Below, piece by piece: positions 1 through 11,213 of a DNA stretch of 64,000 nt. Made by a program: the position numbers and the translations under genes. The stretch spans positions 28,865 to 92,864 of the forward strand of contig JASANE010003569.1 of NCBI GenBank assembly GCA_030248225.1, written 5' to 3'. The first letter of the stretch is position 1. Each line of letters opens with the position of its first letter. Under the pieces are notes generated by a model. It was not told where the DNA came from. It was given only the letters and a program-made list of their open reading frames with translations, and did not search any database. This DNA is from Trileptium ribeirensis. Lineage: Eukaryota; Nematoda; Enoplea; Enoplida; Thoracostomopsidae.

Positions 1-3000
1 CAAGAGCTAATAGTGTGTAATCACTTGTAACAGTCTGTGTGTAACCTATATACTGTACTAAACCTCTGTAACCCTAAACCCGTTGAAAACCCTAAGACAT
101 GGTGGACCCTAAACTCATAAATAAATGAAATCGCACGAAGTATTTGTGCCAGTCTCTATATAATCGAACCTCGTATTCAGCATCCCTAAACACCTATATA
201 TACACCATTCTTGACGCCCTGCAAGAAATAAATAACCTAAAATTGAAAACTCGCTACATTTTGGAAATCGGGTACGCCGATCGCAAAACTATTGAAACAC
301 CATGAAATGGTATAATTCAGTTAAGTTAAACTCTAAGTAACCAAACCATCGTAGTCAGCGTGCGTGATATAATAGACATTTATTGTAAAGTAAAATCACT
401 CAACAACATGTCGAAATTTGAACAATCGTTATTTCTGGCAAAGGGTCGAAGGGCTATATTTGGGCCCACAGCAGCTCATGGAGTTGCCCCACAAAAAAAT
501 GTCGCGAATCATGTGGTGCGAGATATGGACTGCAAAAACTGTTATCCTGTCTAGCCGAATTTGGCAAAGAACATTTAAAAACCTGTTTTTTGCCATTTTG
601 ACCTCGAAAATGGGGTTGGAGCTGTTCGCGTTCAAAAAGAGCACATCCTCAGCGCTTTTGTTATAGAATAAAAAATTTATCGAAAATCATCCACCCGAAT
701 ATGGGTTATGCGCAACAGAAACGGACATAAATTTCACGATTTTCCCTCTAGCGCCCTCAATGGCAATTCCGCTTGCTTCGCTCGCTCCGTTTCGACAATT
801 TAAAATTATTACTGCACTACCCATGTGAGCGTTTTTTTGGATGAAGCATCAAGATGGGTTGTACTAAAAATTGTTTTCATCTATTATTTCTGTATCATAA
901 AAATATACTTGTACTTGGCTCTGTGACTATTGCTGGATAAATCGTCTCCGTTGAGTTTCACATTGACGGTCTATAATGATCTTGTGAGTGACATTCTAAC
1001 GGACGACTTGTATTCTAAGTGTTAAAAGTGTACATCAAGAGTTCGTGTCACCGCCACCAATAACGTATTCGCCATGTGTGTTTCTCTAAGGCCGTGATCC
1101 AATTGTGTCGGACCTGAACCGGTTTGTGGTTCAATTGCGTCCTGCCTGCCGCTTTTATCATGTCTCGAACGTACACTGATTGTATTTTTCATAAAGCATA
1201 ATCCAATTCAAATCCAATAAAATTGTGGATGGCTCTTCGGATTGGATGTAAAACGAACACTCTAAAATACAGGTGAAAATCATATCGGCGCAATTAGTAT
1301 ACCCAATAATTAGTCCATGACGTTGTTGTGTCTGATGTACTACCTGAAATTTCTGTAATACTACCTAAAATTTATGTCTTATCTTTGAAATAGTTCGGAA
1401 TTAGTAGTTTTTGTTGTTTCAGCTTACGGTGCGTGTTTCACTATTTATAAAAGACGATTTATTACTCTATTTAGCTTATAAGTACGCAGTCGCGGCTGAA
1501 AAGGTTGTGAGATCACTATAGAGTATTAGTAAGATCCAGATCCATCACGAGACGTGGATTAGGATCAATGATCGGCCTCCTCCACTTATTTCCCCTCTCC
1601 TCTCCACTTTGAAGAGCTGTCGATGCCGTTGGTAAGTTCCATGAATTGCAGCTAACATAATGGCTATCACTGTTGAGACATATCCGATTGGTAAACTTGA
1701 GTTTCACAAATTAAATTACTCTCTTTCATTCCACCTTAAGGGCCTTTCCAGAGAGTAGAATTTTTAAGCAGCGTTTATTCGTATACGAGATTTCAGATAA
1801 TGTTCTGTCGGAAAGAGGCATCTAAATATATTATGTTTTTGATTAGTAAAATAGTTTATTTTAGATCACTTTATGTTGCCTTACCACTGCAAGAGACTAT
1901 TCGTGTGTATGACATATTGCCTGATGATAGCATTTCTAAAGTTTCGGTACGCTGTTTTAGTTTAACTGGTATATAAATATTACTATCTGAGTTGGAATTG
2001 TGACACCCTTTAAGGCATAACTATCATATCGAAATAGGGGATTATGAGAGACCCAGATGTTTCTACTTTTGGACAGGTGCCACAAGTGATAAATTTTGGC
2101 TTCCCCATTTCATATTGCCTGGTGCTCAAGGTACGTTCTGAGCTTCAATGCGAGCTTTTCTTATTTAACCAATTTTTTTTAATTTTTCTGTATGGAGGAC
2201 AGTTCTTCTCTATACATGCATAATTACGGAGAGTCTTTTTGTATAATTTTGCTTATTTGATTTTCCTTTGAGGGATAGCGTACCTTGGGATCCTCTTGTT
2301 GAGATGCTGCAGAACTATGGAGACCACCCCGGGCACCTTTTGTTCACTCAGTAAATCAAAAATATTGTCAAAAATTGGATTTAGTTATATATTTGATTTC
2401 TGTGTGAAGTGATTGAAACGAATATAGCCAAGAATTCTTACTGGCCAGAGTGGTAAATTGCGGCTGTGTTTATTTCTGTTTTTTGGGTGGCAAGCATAAT
2501 TCTAGCTTAGCCGGACGGATTGAGTCGCGTGATAATTCATTTGAAATATTAAAATCTCTATTTATGCCTATTAGTTACTGACTTGCCCAATCTGCCTCCA
2601 AATTAGCTAGAAGAACCGGACTGGAGGGCGCAAATTCGCTTTCCACAGATCCCTACGGTGGATTGCCAGCTGAACTGCGGGGGTGGGGCGGCTGAAAACG
2701 CAAAAATGGCGTAAAAATGGCCGACTCACAGTAGTATACAATAATAATGCATGCTATGTATAGAAGCCATATAGATTGACTGCAGTTATGACGTTTTTAG
2801 CCGCAGGGCAAAATTAAGAATATTGCTTGTAGTTTTATAAAGAAAAGACTGGCATGATATAAGCCTACCAGTGAAAAGTTGGCCTGGTTGTAGTCGTGCA
2901 AAAAATACCTCGGGAGCTGAACTGAGGGAAGCCAAAAAATACCTGGGGGCACCCGGGGGAGGCTGAAATACCTGAGCTCCCGCCCGTCGGAAAGCCAGAG

Positions 3001-3049
3001 TAGAGCGCGAAAACGGATTCCAACTTTTTTCTGGCCGTAAAATTGGACC
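1..3049. other. Non-coding AT-rich sequence, no gene seen
   Basis: No exon with convincing splice sites and protein similarity was found on either strand. Three CCCTAA motifs fall in positions 70-115 but are not a regular telomere array. Around 2880-3010 there is a G/C-rich patch with repeated CCTGGG and CCTCGGGAG words, which resembles the interior of the CTGGCTTCTCC MITE family described elsewhere in this window. Missing upstream exons of the PON gene could lie here or beyond the window start, but none was recognised. Confidence 0.5.
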
Positions 3050-3540
3050 GAATAGGCTCGAGTCGGATCAAAAAGGGGCCTAACAAATCATGTTGTAGGT
3101 TGCATGTCAAAAATGGTGCAGATATCTGAGCCAATTACGTAACCTCTGGAGCTACATGGGCGCTATTAGTATCATTTTGTGGAGCAATTTATTCTCTAAA
3201 TGATTGTAAATGGTGTGACGCTATTATTTATCTTGCAGAGCTAGGTCAAAATTGGTTGTTAACATTGGACCCAAAATACACGAACAGCATTATATCACCG
3301 TGACCTCTGTTGCTATATGGGTGCTGTTCTCATTTTGTACGGCAAATCTATATTGCTGCTAATGGATATGATACTATTGATATGTTATTTACGGAAAATT
3401 GATACTTGAACGGGCCCATTGGTTCTAAATATACGAAAACATCAATATTTCCGTAGCTAGTCATGCTATTTGGATGTTATCACTCTAATTTTGTTGAGAA
3501 ATGTATGCCTTATATATAAAAACAATGACCTGCCTGTCAT
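3050..3540 (+). repeat. Dispersed 150-200 bp satellite, copy 1
   Basis: About three diverged units share the order: a word like GACCCAAAATACACGAA, then a word like ATATCACCGTGACC, then a pyrimidine-flanked CTATATGGGTG, then CTCATTTTGT. The same order returns at 54055-55010 on this strand and at 63270-63840 on the other strand. Spacing here is roughly 150-170 bases. No coding potential was seen. Whether this is a true satellite or the interior of a larger element cannot be decided from this window. Confidence 0.6.
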
Positions 3541-5111
3541 AGCATGTAGTAATTCATTTGGAGCAACATAAACCCACTTCGGTGTCGTTTATTGGCTATT
3601 CACCATGGAGGTGGCACTATAGGTCAGTAGAAGGTATTAACCGCAACTGCTTCTAAGCACTCATTGCGTTTCCTGGAAAAAACGGAGCACAAAATTTAAG
3701 AGTATGGAGAGTACACTAAATAACAGTAGCGTTATGAACAACCTAAATTACGAGGTTTTGAAATATTTTAGTGCTTAACCAATAGGTATTTATGAAATTC
3801 GTATATATGTATATGTAGAAATTTGAAACCAAAAGTTTGGCATCTACGCTTTTGGGGGCCAGGGTGATATCCGAGGCTTGGAATTGAATATGATTTTGGG
3901 CCCGCAGAAGGGTTAATAATCAATTTTTGAAACATAAAATAGTACTTGGTGTCACCAAATATTGATCATATAATCACTTTATCACCTAGGTTAATTTATA
4001 TATTTAGTAAAGACTGTAATGATGTCAGTAGAGATTGGTATGAAAAACACGATTTTTATAGGTATTGCTAATAGCTTCATATCTTATACATTTGGTACCA
4101 AGGTAATATCTGTAACAAATTTATGAGCATGTTTTATAGTATATGTGGTCACAATATAAACGAATTATGCATGTTGGCTCATATGCCTCATCAAAGATGC
4201 CAACATTTGCAATATAATTTAGTAATGTCCTATAATTTTTAATGGCGAAAATTTTAGAGCTGAATTAATTGACCTACTGATTGCAGATATTCATACTTTT
4301 GGAACTTGTTTCCACAGGCGCCAAACATACTGAGGATATTTCAGGGGGCTATATTTTGATTGTTAAAATTTGGAGGCAGTATACATTTTTGATGTAACAT
4401 TAAAACTGATAAAATTACCTCTAAATTATTGATGTTTTGGGGCTAAAAACAAATATTTTTAAAAATTTGGAGGCAGTAGGCTACTTAACTTTTAATTTGT
4501 CGTTAAAGACTTATATATGACCTCTAAATTTTAGGATTTTATTAAGCGATGAAGACAGATGTAAAACAGCACCTGTGAATGCATTAATTTTTCAATAGAA
4601 TTTTGTTACCTTTTACAAAAAAACGGGATAACTTGAAAAAAAATTAAACAAACAACTAAAAAAGGGGATTAAACCGCATCAATATTCAAAAGAATAAAGG
4701 TCCTACCACGAATGATACCGATCTCAAAAGGGAAAGTTCTAACCATAAAAACAGTCTATTCCTCGCAGAAAATTTAACCGTAAAATACCCCAAAAGGAAA
4801 AGTGTAATAATTATTGATATTTTATAATAGATCAGTTAAAAATTTCGTGAATAGTGGTGACTCCTTGAATTTATTTAGAGTGACGTAAAAAGGTTATTAG
4901 GATATTTCCTAGATTTAAGAATTTTATGCAAAAACAAATCTTTATCAAACTCATTCAGTGTGATATTAATGCGTGTAAATCTGACTTTTTGGCTGTAAAT
5001 TGTAGCCCGATAAATTGAAATGGACAAGTTACTGGAGAAATGCGAAAAAATAAATTTTAATCCATTCATGCTAGAACCAATTTGTGTATCGTGCAATGTT
5101 TGACAAACTAG
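3541..5111. other. Non-coding AT-rich sequence
   Basis: Long AT-rich stretch with many A-runs and no recognised exon. Repeated short phrases such as AAAATTTGGAGGCAGTA (around 4365 and 4462) suggest old local duplication. Nothing else could be supported. Confidence 0.5.
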
Positions 5112-5186
5112 AGCCCCCGCCGAGGATCGAACTCGGAACGTACGGATAAAACTTGTGTGTGCAAACCAATGATCTATCTGGGAGCT
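5112..5186 (-). repeat. tRNA-like sequence, probable head of a tRNA-derived SINE
   Basis: Read on the minus strand, a 7-base 5' arm (AGCTCCC) can pair with GGGGGCT at the other end. A T-arm-like hairpin CCGAG-TTCGATC-CTCGG is perfect, and an A-box-like TAGATCATTGG is present. The D and anticodon stems do not pair, and one extra base separates the T arm from the acceptor, so this is not a functional tRNA. It is preceded on the same strand by the 16-base palindrome GGTTCCTTAAGGAACC and GAGCAAC. A diverged version of that leader plus tRNA-like start recurs at 19665-19720, which supports a SINE family. Confidence 0.55.
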
Positions 5187-5372
5187 GTTGCTCGGTTCCT
5201 TAAGGAACCTCACAACGTGAACGAATAACAACGCACGTTCAAACGTACGACATACTACAAACTCAGTAAACGCAATGACTCGCAATGTACGTTAGGTCCA
5301 TTTGGACCTAGCCGGCATGGAAGGATTAAACTTAAGTCAAACAATAAATTACTCAATAGCGTCAATGATGCT

Positions 5373-5763
5373 AACCGTAAATGTTCTATTCTGGACTGTA
5401 AAACAAAAAACATTATAGTCACATGTACAATATGTTGGACGAAACTGCTAGACTACTCAACGATAGATTTAGCGAAAGTAGGAGTGATGTTATTAAGAAT
5501 AATAAGAAACATAGTAAAACACTCAACAACCACCTTAACAACGGAAGGTGTGATAATGTGATAATTCAGATTAAAATATGAAAAGATTAATGACAGTATC
5601 ATATTTCAAGAAGACCTAGCTAGTTGTTATAGACGATGTCTGGAAACATGCTGGATTACACGCCTTAGGGATAAGAAACCATATACTCTTTATGATAAAT
5701 TCGCCGAAATTGATGGCAAGAAATCGGTACTGTATACTTTAAAAACAACCTTGACATTTTGAG
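5373..5763 (+). pseudogene. Penelope-like element remnant: C-terminal GIY-YIG endonuclease region
   Basis: With one frameshift and at least one internal stop, the + strand reads a cysteine-rich lead-in (NRKCSILDCK, then KNIIVTCTIC), then DETARLLNDRF, then KHSKTLNNHLNNGRCDNV, then ETCWITRLRDKKPY followed by a short tail ending in TTLTF and a stop near 5761. This order matches the end of Penelope-like retroelement ORFs, where a CxC-type linker leads into a GIY-YIG nuclease domain that ends in a W-I-x-x-L...P-Y-x-L motif. The usual YVGET sequence is shifted out of frame here. The reverse transcriptase part was not found upstream, so this is an old 3' fragment. The family assignment rests on motif recall, not on a search. 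Confidence 0.6.
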
Positions 5764-7811
5764 TTATTATACTAAGATAAAGAAGAAAAGGGTCCTATGC
5801 ATGACAATGGACGGTCTTCCCAATTATATTGTAAATTATAACTTTTATAGAGTACGTAAAAATTTAACCAGAGCCATAACTGGTGTTTCCGCTTATATGT
5901 TATATGGCTAAAGAGTGTTGCTAGAAAAGTTGAGATTATTTTTATCTGTAATCCATGACAGCATGGCGTTAAAACGCCATCGTATAAGTGGTTGGACGGC
6001 AGTGAAAAACTCCAGCTTGCCGCATGCCCACACACTGCAATTAAATATAATGATCTGCCTGTCATACCATGGAGCAAAATAAGCCCACCGTGGTGTGACT
6101 GACCGGCTATATAGCTAAGATTAGATGAGAAAAGATTTATTACGCGATGAGTAATTAATGATAGGTCGTTGTGCCGAACAGCCGACTTCGAATTGCAATG
6201 CTGGGACGCATTTCGGAGTTTATAATACGTATTTTTTGATTTGTTTATATACTTTCAAAATAATAGCTATTCACAACATTACCAATGGTTGCTATAATTG
6301 AGAACCAGTTATACCTTGTTTGGATAGTTGAAGTGGGTTTGTATAATAGTCGGATTGTCAGGGGTGCCTATAACAATTATTGGAGTTGATGATTGATTTT
6401 ATTACATATTTCTATAAAAGTGGACTGTGGTAGGCTTAAGTTTACCTCAGTATTTTCCATATAGATGTTTCTCATGCATATGTTTTAATTAACAAATATA
6501 ACATCACAATTCGTAGTTGTTTAACTGATAAAATATTTAAACCATTTTTTGGTACCTAAGGCCCCAAGGACAGTCATACCACTACAATACCTCTAGCTAT
6601 ATTTCACAGCATTGAAACTTCTCTCCCATGTATTTTACCCACTGCCATAAACCATGTAGATATTATGGAGGCATGTGGCAAACTTATGCGCGACTAACCA
6701 TTAGGTCATCCCGATGACGATCTTATTTTCTTATTCAGTAAAAATGCAAGTTACCGAAAACGACTCTAGTTCGCGAAAATCTAATTTGTTCACGAACAAA
6801 ATTTTGTCATATTTGAATTGTGAACAATAACTGATAAACAATTGACCGTTTTGTTCGGAACGTCACAGTTATATTAATTTTGTACGTGAACAGAGGCGAA
6901 TCCTGTTTCAATGTAAGTAAATTTTGCTTAACTGTCATTACGTGATTGAAAATTACAGCTAAGCCTGTGTTACCAATCAATTTAACCGAAATTCATGTCA
7001 TTTACATAACAAAAATGATTGGACTACACTTTGAGCGTCGCAAAATGGGAAGGTTAGTGGGGTCTTTGTGAGACTATTGTAATACAGAAGAACCTCACAA
7101 CACGTTGCTCTCAACCTCACCATTTGAAGTTAGGAACCTTACATGTAATGGTCAGTATCCTTTGGACCTTACTAGTTTCTGCCAAACCGACTGGCTTGTC
7201 CACAGTGGGGGGACCCCCACTTTCCAAATCCCCCATGTTCGTGAGATTTCCCCCATGTCCGTCCCCCCACTCGGCCGAAACCCCATGTTCAACTAATTCC
7301 AAAAATTTTTTATGTCTGAAAATTTATGTCTTTTGTTTGCAAATTGTTTTTAAACATTATTTAGCACTATTTATAATCTAAAGTATCGTTTTTTTAGCTT
7401 GAAAATACATTTACAGTAATAAAAATGCATGAAAATATGGAAATATTTAGTGTTTATTAGCAGTTTATTCCCCGCTTTTAATTTTCCCCCGAGAATGAAC
7501 ATGGGCCCCCCGAAATTTCCCCTCCCCCACTTTTCGGAGATCTGTGGACAGGCCACACCGGTATCAAGAGTTTCTGTATTTTTATCTGTACTATTTCGAT
7601 CATTGATCGAACAGGAGGATATTTCTTTTCGTGAAAGTGTCTAGCGATTGCGTTGTTTGAAACTTATAATTTTTAGCATGGGAATAATAGCAACACTATA
7701 GCAATAACAATATCATTACAATCGCAAAGCTATACAACTGCAACAGGCAAATACGCAAAACATTTAGCACAACTGGTCATGCACATATCGCCTTTAGAGG
7801 CCGCACGTTGT
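5764..7811. other. Non-coding sequence with scattered repeat words
   Basis: No exon recognised. Around 6770-6900 there are GTTCACGAAC and GTTCGCGAAA words like those inside the 485-bp TIR element just downstream, so an older fragment of that family may lie here. The C-rich stretch 7180-7300 keeps short frames open on both strands by composition only; similar C-rich wording occurs at 7490-7540 and around 35330-35410. Confidence 0.45.
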
Positions 7812-8640
7812 GCGTGAGTAAACTTAAGGTGATTCCACTAGCCATCATATTTTGTAATTTTGCATAAATACTACTGCGTATTACTGAACGCTTTGTGGTA
7901 AATTGAAATTCGTCGAAAAACTGTTCGCAAACACAGCGCTCGCGATTGAAATCTAACCATTTTGTGTTCGCGCAAATTCAGATAAAATTACCCAAATTTT
8001 TGAGAACGAAACTTGTCGATTTGAGTTAAACCAGTTTTGTTCGCGAACAACGGGTTCTTAACTATAGGATCGACTTGATTTCGACGTCATTTTTGTATTA
8101 AATTTGTTCGCGAACACTGAATAATCCATAAAACTGAATAATAATTACGCATTATGCATGAGTAGACTTAAAATGACACCGGCAACCATCCTATTTTGTA
8201 TTTTTGGTTAAAATTTGTCACGGAACGCTTTTTGGTCAACTGAAATTCTGCGCAAAACTGTTCGCGAACACAGCGCTCGCGATTTAAATCTGACCATTTT
8301 GTGTTCGCGAAAATTGAAGTAAAATTACCCAAATGTTAGAGAACGAAAATTTGTCGATTTGATTGTGACGTCACTTTTTCATTAAATTTGTTCGCGAACA
8401 CTGTATAATCCAAACTTAAATGATAAAACATTAGGGAACAGAATTTCTGCAAACTGAAATCGCCAAAATTCTGTTCGAACACAAGATCTAATTTCTTGCA
8501 GTTGAATTTAATTTTACCAATTTTCGGTTAGCGAAAAACCGAATGAAATTAAGCCTGTTTTGCGTAACAAGGGTTTGCGATTCGATATCGGTAATGACAG
8601 AATAGGATGGCTGGCGGGGTCACCTTAAGTTTACTCGCGC
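7812..8640 (+). mobile_element. TIR element (485-bp family) with a partial tandem copy
   Basis: The left end GCGTGAGTAAACTTAAGGTG is mirrored at the right end, which reads CACCTTAAGTTTACTCGCGC. A second left end (GCATGAGTAGACTTAAAATG) starts at 8156. The interval is therefore a roughly 344-base truncated copy followed by a complete 485-base copy (8156-8640). Both hold ATTTTGTGTTCGCG and ACTGTTCGCGAACACAGCGC phrases. A third copy lies at 15974-16458 in the opposite orientation, also 485 bases. There is no coding frame. A non-autonomous DNA transposon is the likeliest reading; the superfamily is not determined because target duplications are unclear. Confidence 0.65.
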
Positions 8641-8990
8641 ATTATATCGTTCGAAAAAAAGAACACTTTAGAGCTGGGTGTGTTGGGGGTGGCACCCCCG
8701 ACTTAGACGTAGGTTTATTGTATGTGTTATACAGATACCTTAGCTAATTCAAAGTCTTAGGCTTAGTATATCGACAACGGCATTTCATTTCTGCCCGTAT
8801 AAGGTGACATTGCACAGTAGTCGCACACCAGACTAAGATTACTAATCGTTTTGCATTGTTTATTCCGTCCAATCGGGTCATTTTACCATGACAGTCTGAG
8901 GCATGGGTAAATATGTCTGTGCGCATAAAAGTTAATGGGTGTATGTTAGTAAACGAACTAACACAATGACAAAGCCTTGTTGTTTTGTAG

Positions 8991-9128
8991 GAGATGAGCT
9001 TGTTGTCGTCACCAGACAACATTTGGTATGAGCCAGGAGTCGATGAAATATGGGTTGGCTGTCACCCAGTGGCTCATCAAATTGTGAAACATCTCCAACG
9101 GCCTAAATCTACGACATCGCCTTCGCAG
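8991..9128 (+). CDS. Paraoxonase/arylesterase family gene, penultimate coding exon
   Basis: The exon is bounded by an acceptor (TGTTTTGTAG) and a donor (CTTCGCAG/GTATGT), is 138 bases long, and reads 46 codons in phase 0. It encodes SSPDNIWYEPGVDEIWVGCHP, the strongly conserved PON stretch. In human PON1 the Asp-Asn pair supplies calcium ligands (D269, N270), and the Cys-His of GCHP corresponds to C284 and H285. The family consists of six-bladed beta-propeller, calcium-dependent lactonases/arylesterases, usually secreted or membrane-anchored. The phase joins exactly to the final exon at 10445. Upstream exons, which would carry the signal segment and first blades, were not recognised in 1-8990 and may lie outside the window. 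Which PON paralogue group this belongs to cannot be judged. Confidence 0.85.
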
Positions 9129-10444
9129 GTATGTGTAGTTGTATATAGGTGAATCCTAAATACTAAATCCACAGAAAAAGCTATTATGACGTGAAATGTT
9201 TTATGTCGTTCAGCGGCTAATGGGTACCGTTTTGGCAAATCGCATGTGCTAGAGAATAATACGGTGACAGCTGTCATTTATCGAAAAATAATTAAGGTCA
9301 CTAACGAAGGATTTTGATTGATACGCCTGCGAAATTTGGCGGCGTCAATTTGTGGGTTTTTCGCGTGACACGCTTAACTCAACTTCTGATTGGCTCGTCA
9401 AGTTGTGCGATAACTCATTTGGAACCTCGAAAGCTTTATTTGTGGTCTTTAATTGGACGGCAAAACCGATTTCCACTCCCTCCTCTCGAAAAGGGGGTCC
9501 GAAAAAGTCCCTAGGGTCCCGCAAAAACAGGTTATGACTCATAACTCTATAATCACGGGCGTGGTGTGGCCGCAGTTGGGCTCATTTGGTTCAGAAAGTG
9601 TAGCTCTGTAAAGCTATGGACCGCATTGTGGCGGTCAAAAAGGGTTTTCAAATAAGCTTTTGGGATCCATGAAAACACCAAATTATTGGTTATATCTCCT
9701 CAACCACTACAGCGATCTGGGTGCGGTTGGGCTCATTTTGTTGAGAAAGCAAAGGTATCAATAGATATTAATGCTATTAATTGTTCTCACCTGTCAGACA
9801 GGGTTAAATTAAGATTGTAAATCAAGACGGGTTTTAAATCCGCCCTTGGGATTCCGAAGACACTAAATTGGTCGTACCTCCTTAACGATTAGAACGATTC
9901 GAACGATTCGGCAGTATTTTCACTCGTTTTGTTCAGAGAGAAAAGCTCCACATAGCTTTATGCGGTACGTTGCTATTGATCCCAACTGTCAGGCAAGGTT
10001 GCATCCGGGTGGGTTTTAAATTGGCCCTTGGGATCCCGATGACACTAAATTGGTCATACCTCCTCAGTCACTAGCGCGATTCACCCGCTTTCGGGCTCAC
10101 TGTCCAGAAGGCAAAGCTCTATAAAGCTATATACGGTGTATTACTATTTATGTAGTTTGGCCGCATAACTTTTACACTCAAAATTAATTTTCTTGGCGAT
10201 GAAATCAGTTCCTCGTATATTTGTTACGTCTTTGCACATTGTCAAAGTTCGTGTCAGTAATTTCACAGTTTAGAATTATTTGAATTTTTATAAGTTGATT
10301 ATGGCGAACTTTTAAGCATAGTATTCTGCTGGGAACAATTTTACTGAAAACTAGTTTTGCTGAAGTGCATAAAGCGGCTACAACCTGTAGTTAAGTCTGT
10401 ATGTTTTGATTAAATTTTTTGACTGGTGCCTTTTCAAATTTCAG
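9129..10444 (+). other. Last intron of the PON-family gene
   Basis: The GT-AG intron is 1316 bases long. The first part is unremarkable AT-rich DNA. From about 9545 to 10150 it holds a tandem satellite, annotated separately. The acceptor is a clear pyrimidine tract ending TTTCAAATTTCAG. Confidence 0.75.
9545..10150 (+). repeat. Tandem repeat in PON intron, units about 150-185 bp
   Basis: Four diverged units are recognisable by the phrases TATCTCCTCAACCACTA, TACCTCCTTAACGATTA and TACCTCCTCAGTCACTA. Each is preceded by CCTTGGGATCCCGAAGACACTAAATTGG-like sequence and followed by GGGCTCATTTTGTT and AAAGCTCTATAAAGCTAT. The order of parts (a CCCATGA-like word, then an ATATCTCC...AACC word, then CTCATTTTGT) parallels the satellite at 3050-3540, 54055-55010 and 63270-63840, but sequence identity is low, so common origin is only suggested. 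Confidence 0.6.
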
Positions 10445-10624
10445 GTTCTGCGGGTGAAACCAGGCGAACGTCATTCATCGTGGACAATAACCGAACCATT
10501 CTCTGATGATGGCAAAGATCTTTCGGGGAGCTCAGTTTCGGTTTATGTTAATGAAAACCTTTTAATCGGAACCGTTCATCACAAGCTAATGTGGTGCCCC
10601 GTTCCGGATCGAGATTTGTTGTAG
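10445..10624 (+). CDS. Paraoxonase/arylesterase family gene, terminal exon with stop
   Basis: The exon follows the acceptor TTTCAAATTTCAG, runs 59 codons in phase with the preceding exon and ends at TAG (10622-10624). It begins VLRVKPGE and contains LSGSSVSVYVNENLLIGTV followed by HHKLMWC, matching the C-terminal blade of paraoxonases, where human PON1 reads VLRIQN, then GSTVASVY, LLIGTVFHKALYC. The cysteine near the end matches the PON1 C353 that closes a disulfide with the N terminus. The tail after this cysteine (PVPDRDLL) is longer than in mammalian PONs. No frameshift or in-frame stop is present, so this looks like a working gene end. Confidence 0.88.
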   Translation, partial: VLRVKPGERHSSWTITEPFSDDGKDLSGSSVSVYVNENLLIGTVHHKLMWCPVPDRDLL

Positions 10625-11205
10625 TGAATTATTTGTTTGAAATAGTTTTTGTTTGAGCACGATGAGAGCAGTAGAACATTCATAGACTTACGGTTTTATC
10701 AGATAACGTTCCATCCCCTTGTTTTAGTGTTATTATATTCGTTTCCATAATTATTGTTGTTGTTATATTGCATCACATCCGATTAAATTCTACGCGCATA
10801 ATTACATCGAGTGTATGTGTATGTATTTTGCCAAGCACACCATGCGATTGGGATCCGATAAAATTAATTGTGCATTGTCTATTGGCGCAAGGTGAAATGC
10901 TAGCAGTGGGATAATAAATCGCATCGGACTCAGTGTGAGCGCGCCCCTAGTTTATGTACAAAACTTATTCAAAGGACCATCTCGATAAGACTGTTTTAGT
11001 CATATCTTTGGTTCATGATTCTGTTTTGCTTTTGCGAACGGTGATTATACGCAGTTCTGTGCAGGAAGAACTTCGGGTTTTGTGACAACAACAATGCAAC
11101 AGCTCTATGTAATGTATCCGTTGGCGAACAAAATATTTGGATCGTCTCTGCAGTTATATCTACGCACAGTATTGACTTCTTGCGAATATTTTAACGATTG
11201 ATTAC
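10625..11205 (+). other. 3' UTR and downstream flank of the PON-family gene
   Basis: No further coding exon. The probable 3' UTR runs to about 10935. A canonical polyadenylation signal AATAAA lies at 10913-10918, about 290 bases after the stop, followed within 30 bases by a GT-containing stretch (CAGTGTGAGC). The rest up to the hAT-like insertion is ordinary intergenic sequence. Confidence 0.5.
10913..10918 (+). promoter_or_regulatory. Candidate polyadenylation signal (AATAAA) of PON-family gene
   Basis: First AATAAA on the coding strand after the TAG at 10624, with a GT-rich stretch about 20 bases further on. Position and spacing fit; transcript data would be needed for proof. Confidence 0.5.
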
Positions 11206-11213
11206 CTGTGCAA

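Noticed and set aside
60..115. Several CCCTAA words near the window start, possibly telomeric
   Set aside because: Irregular spacing and only about three copies; consistent with chance in AT-rich DNA.
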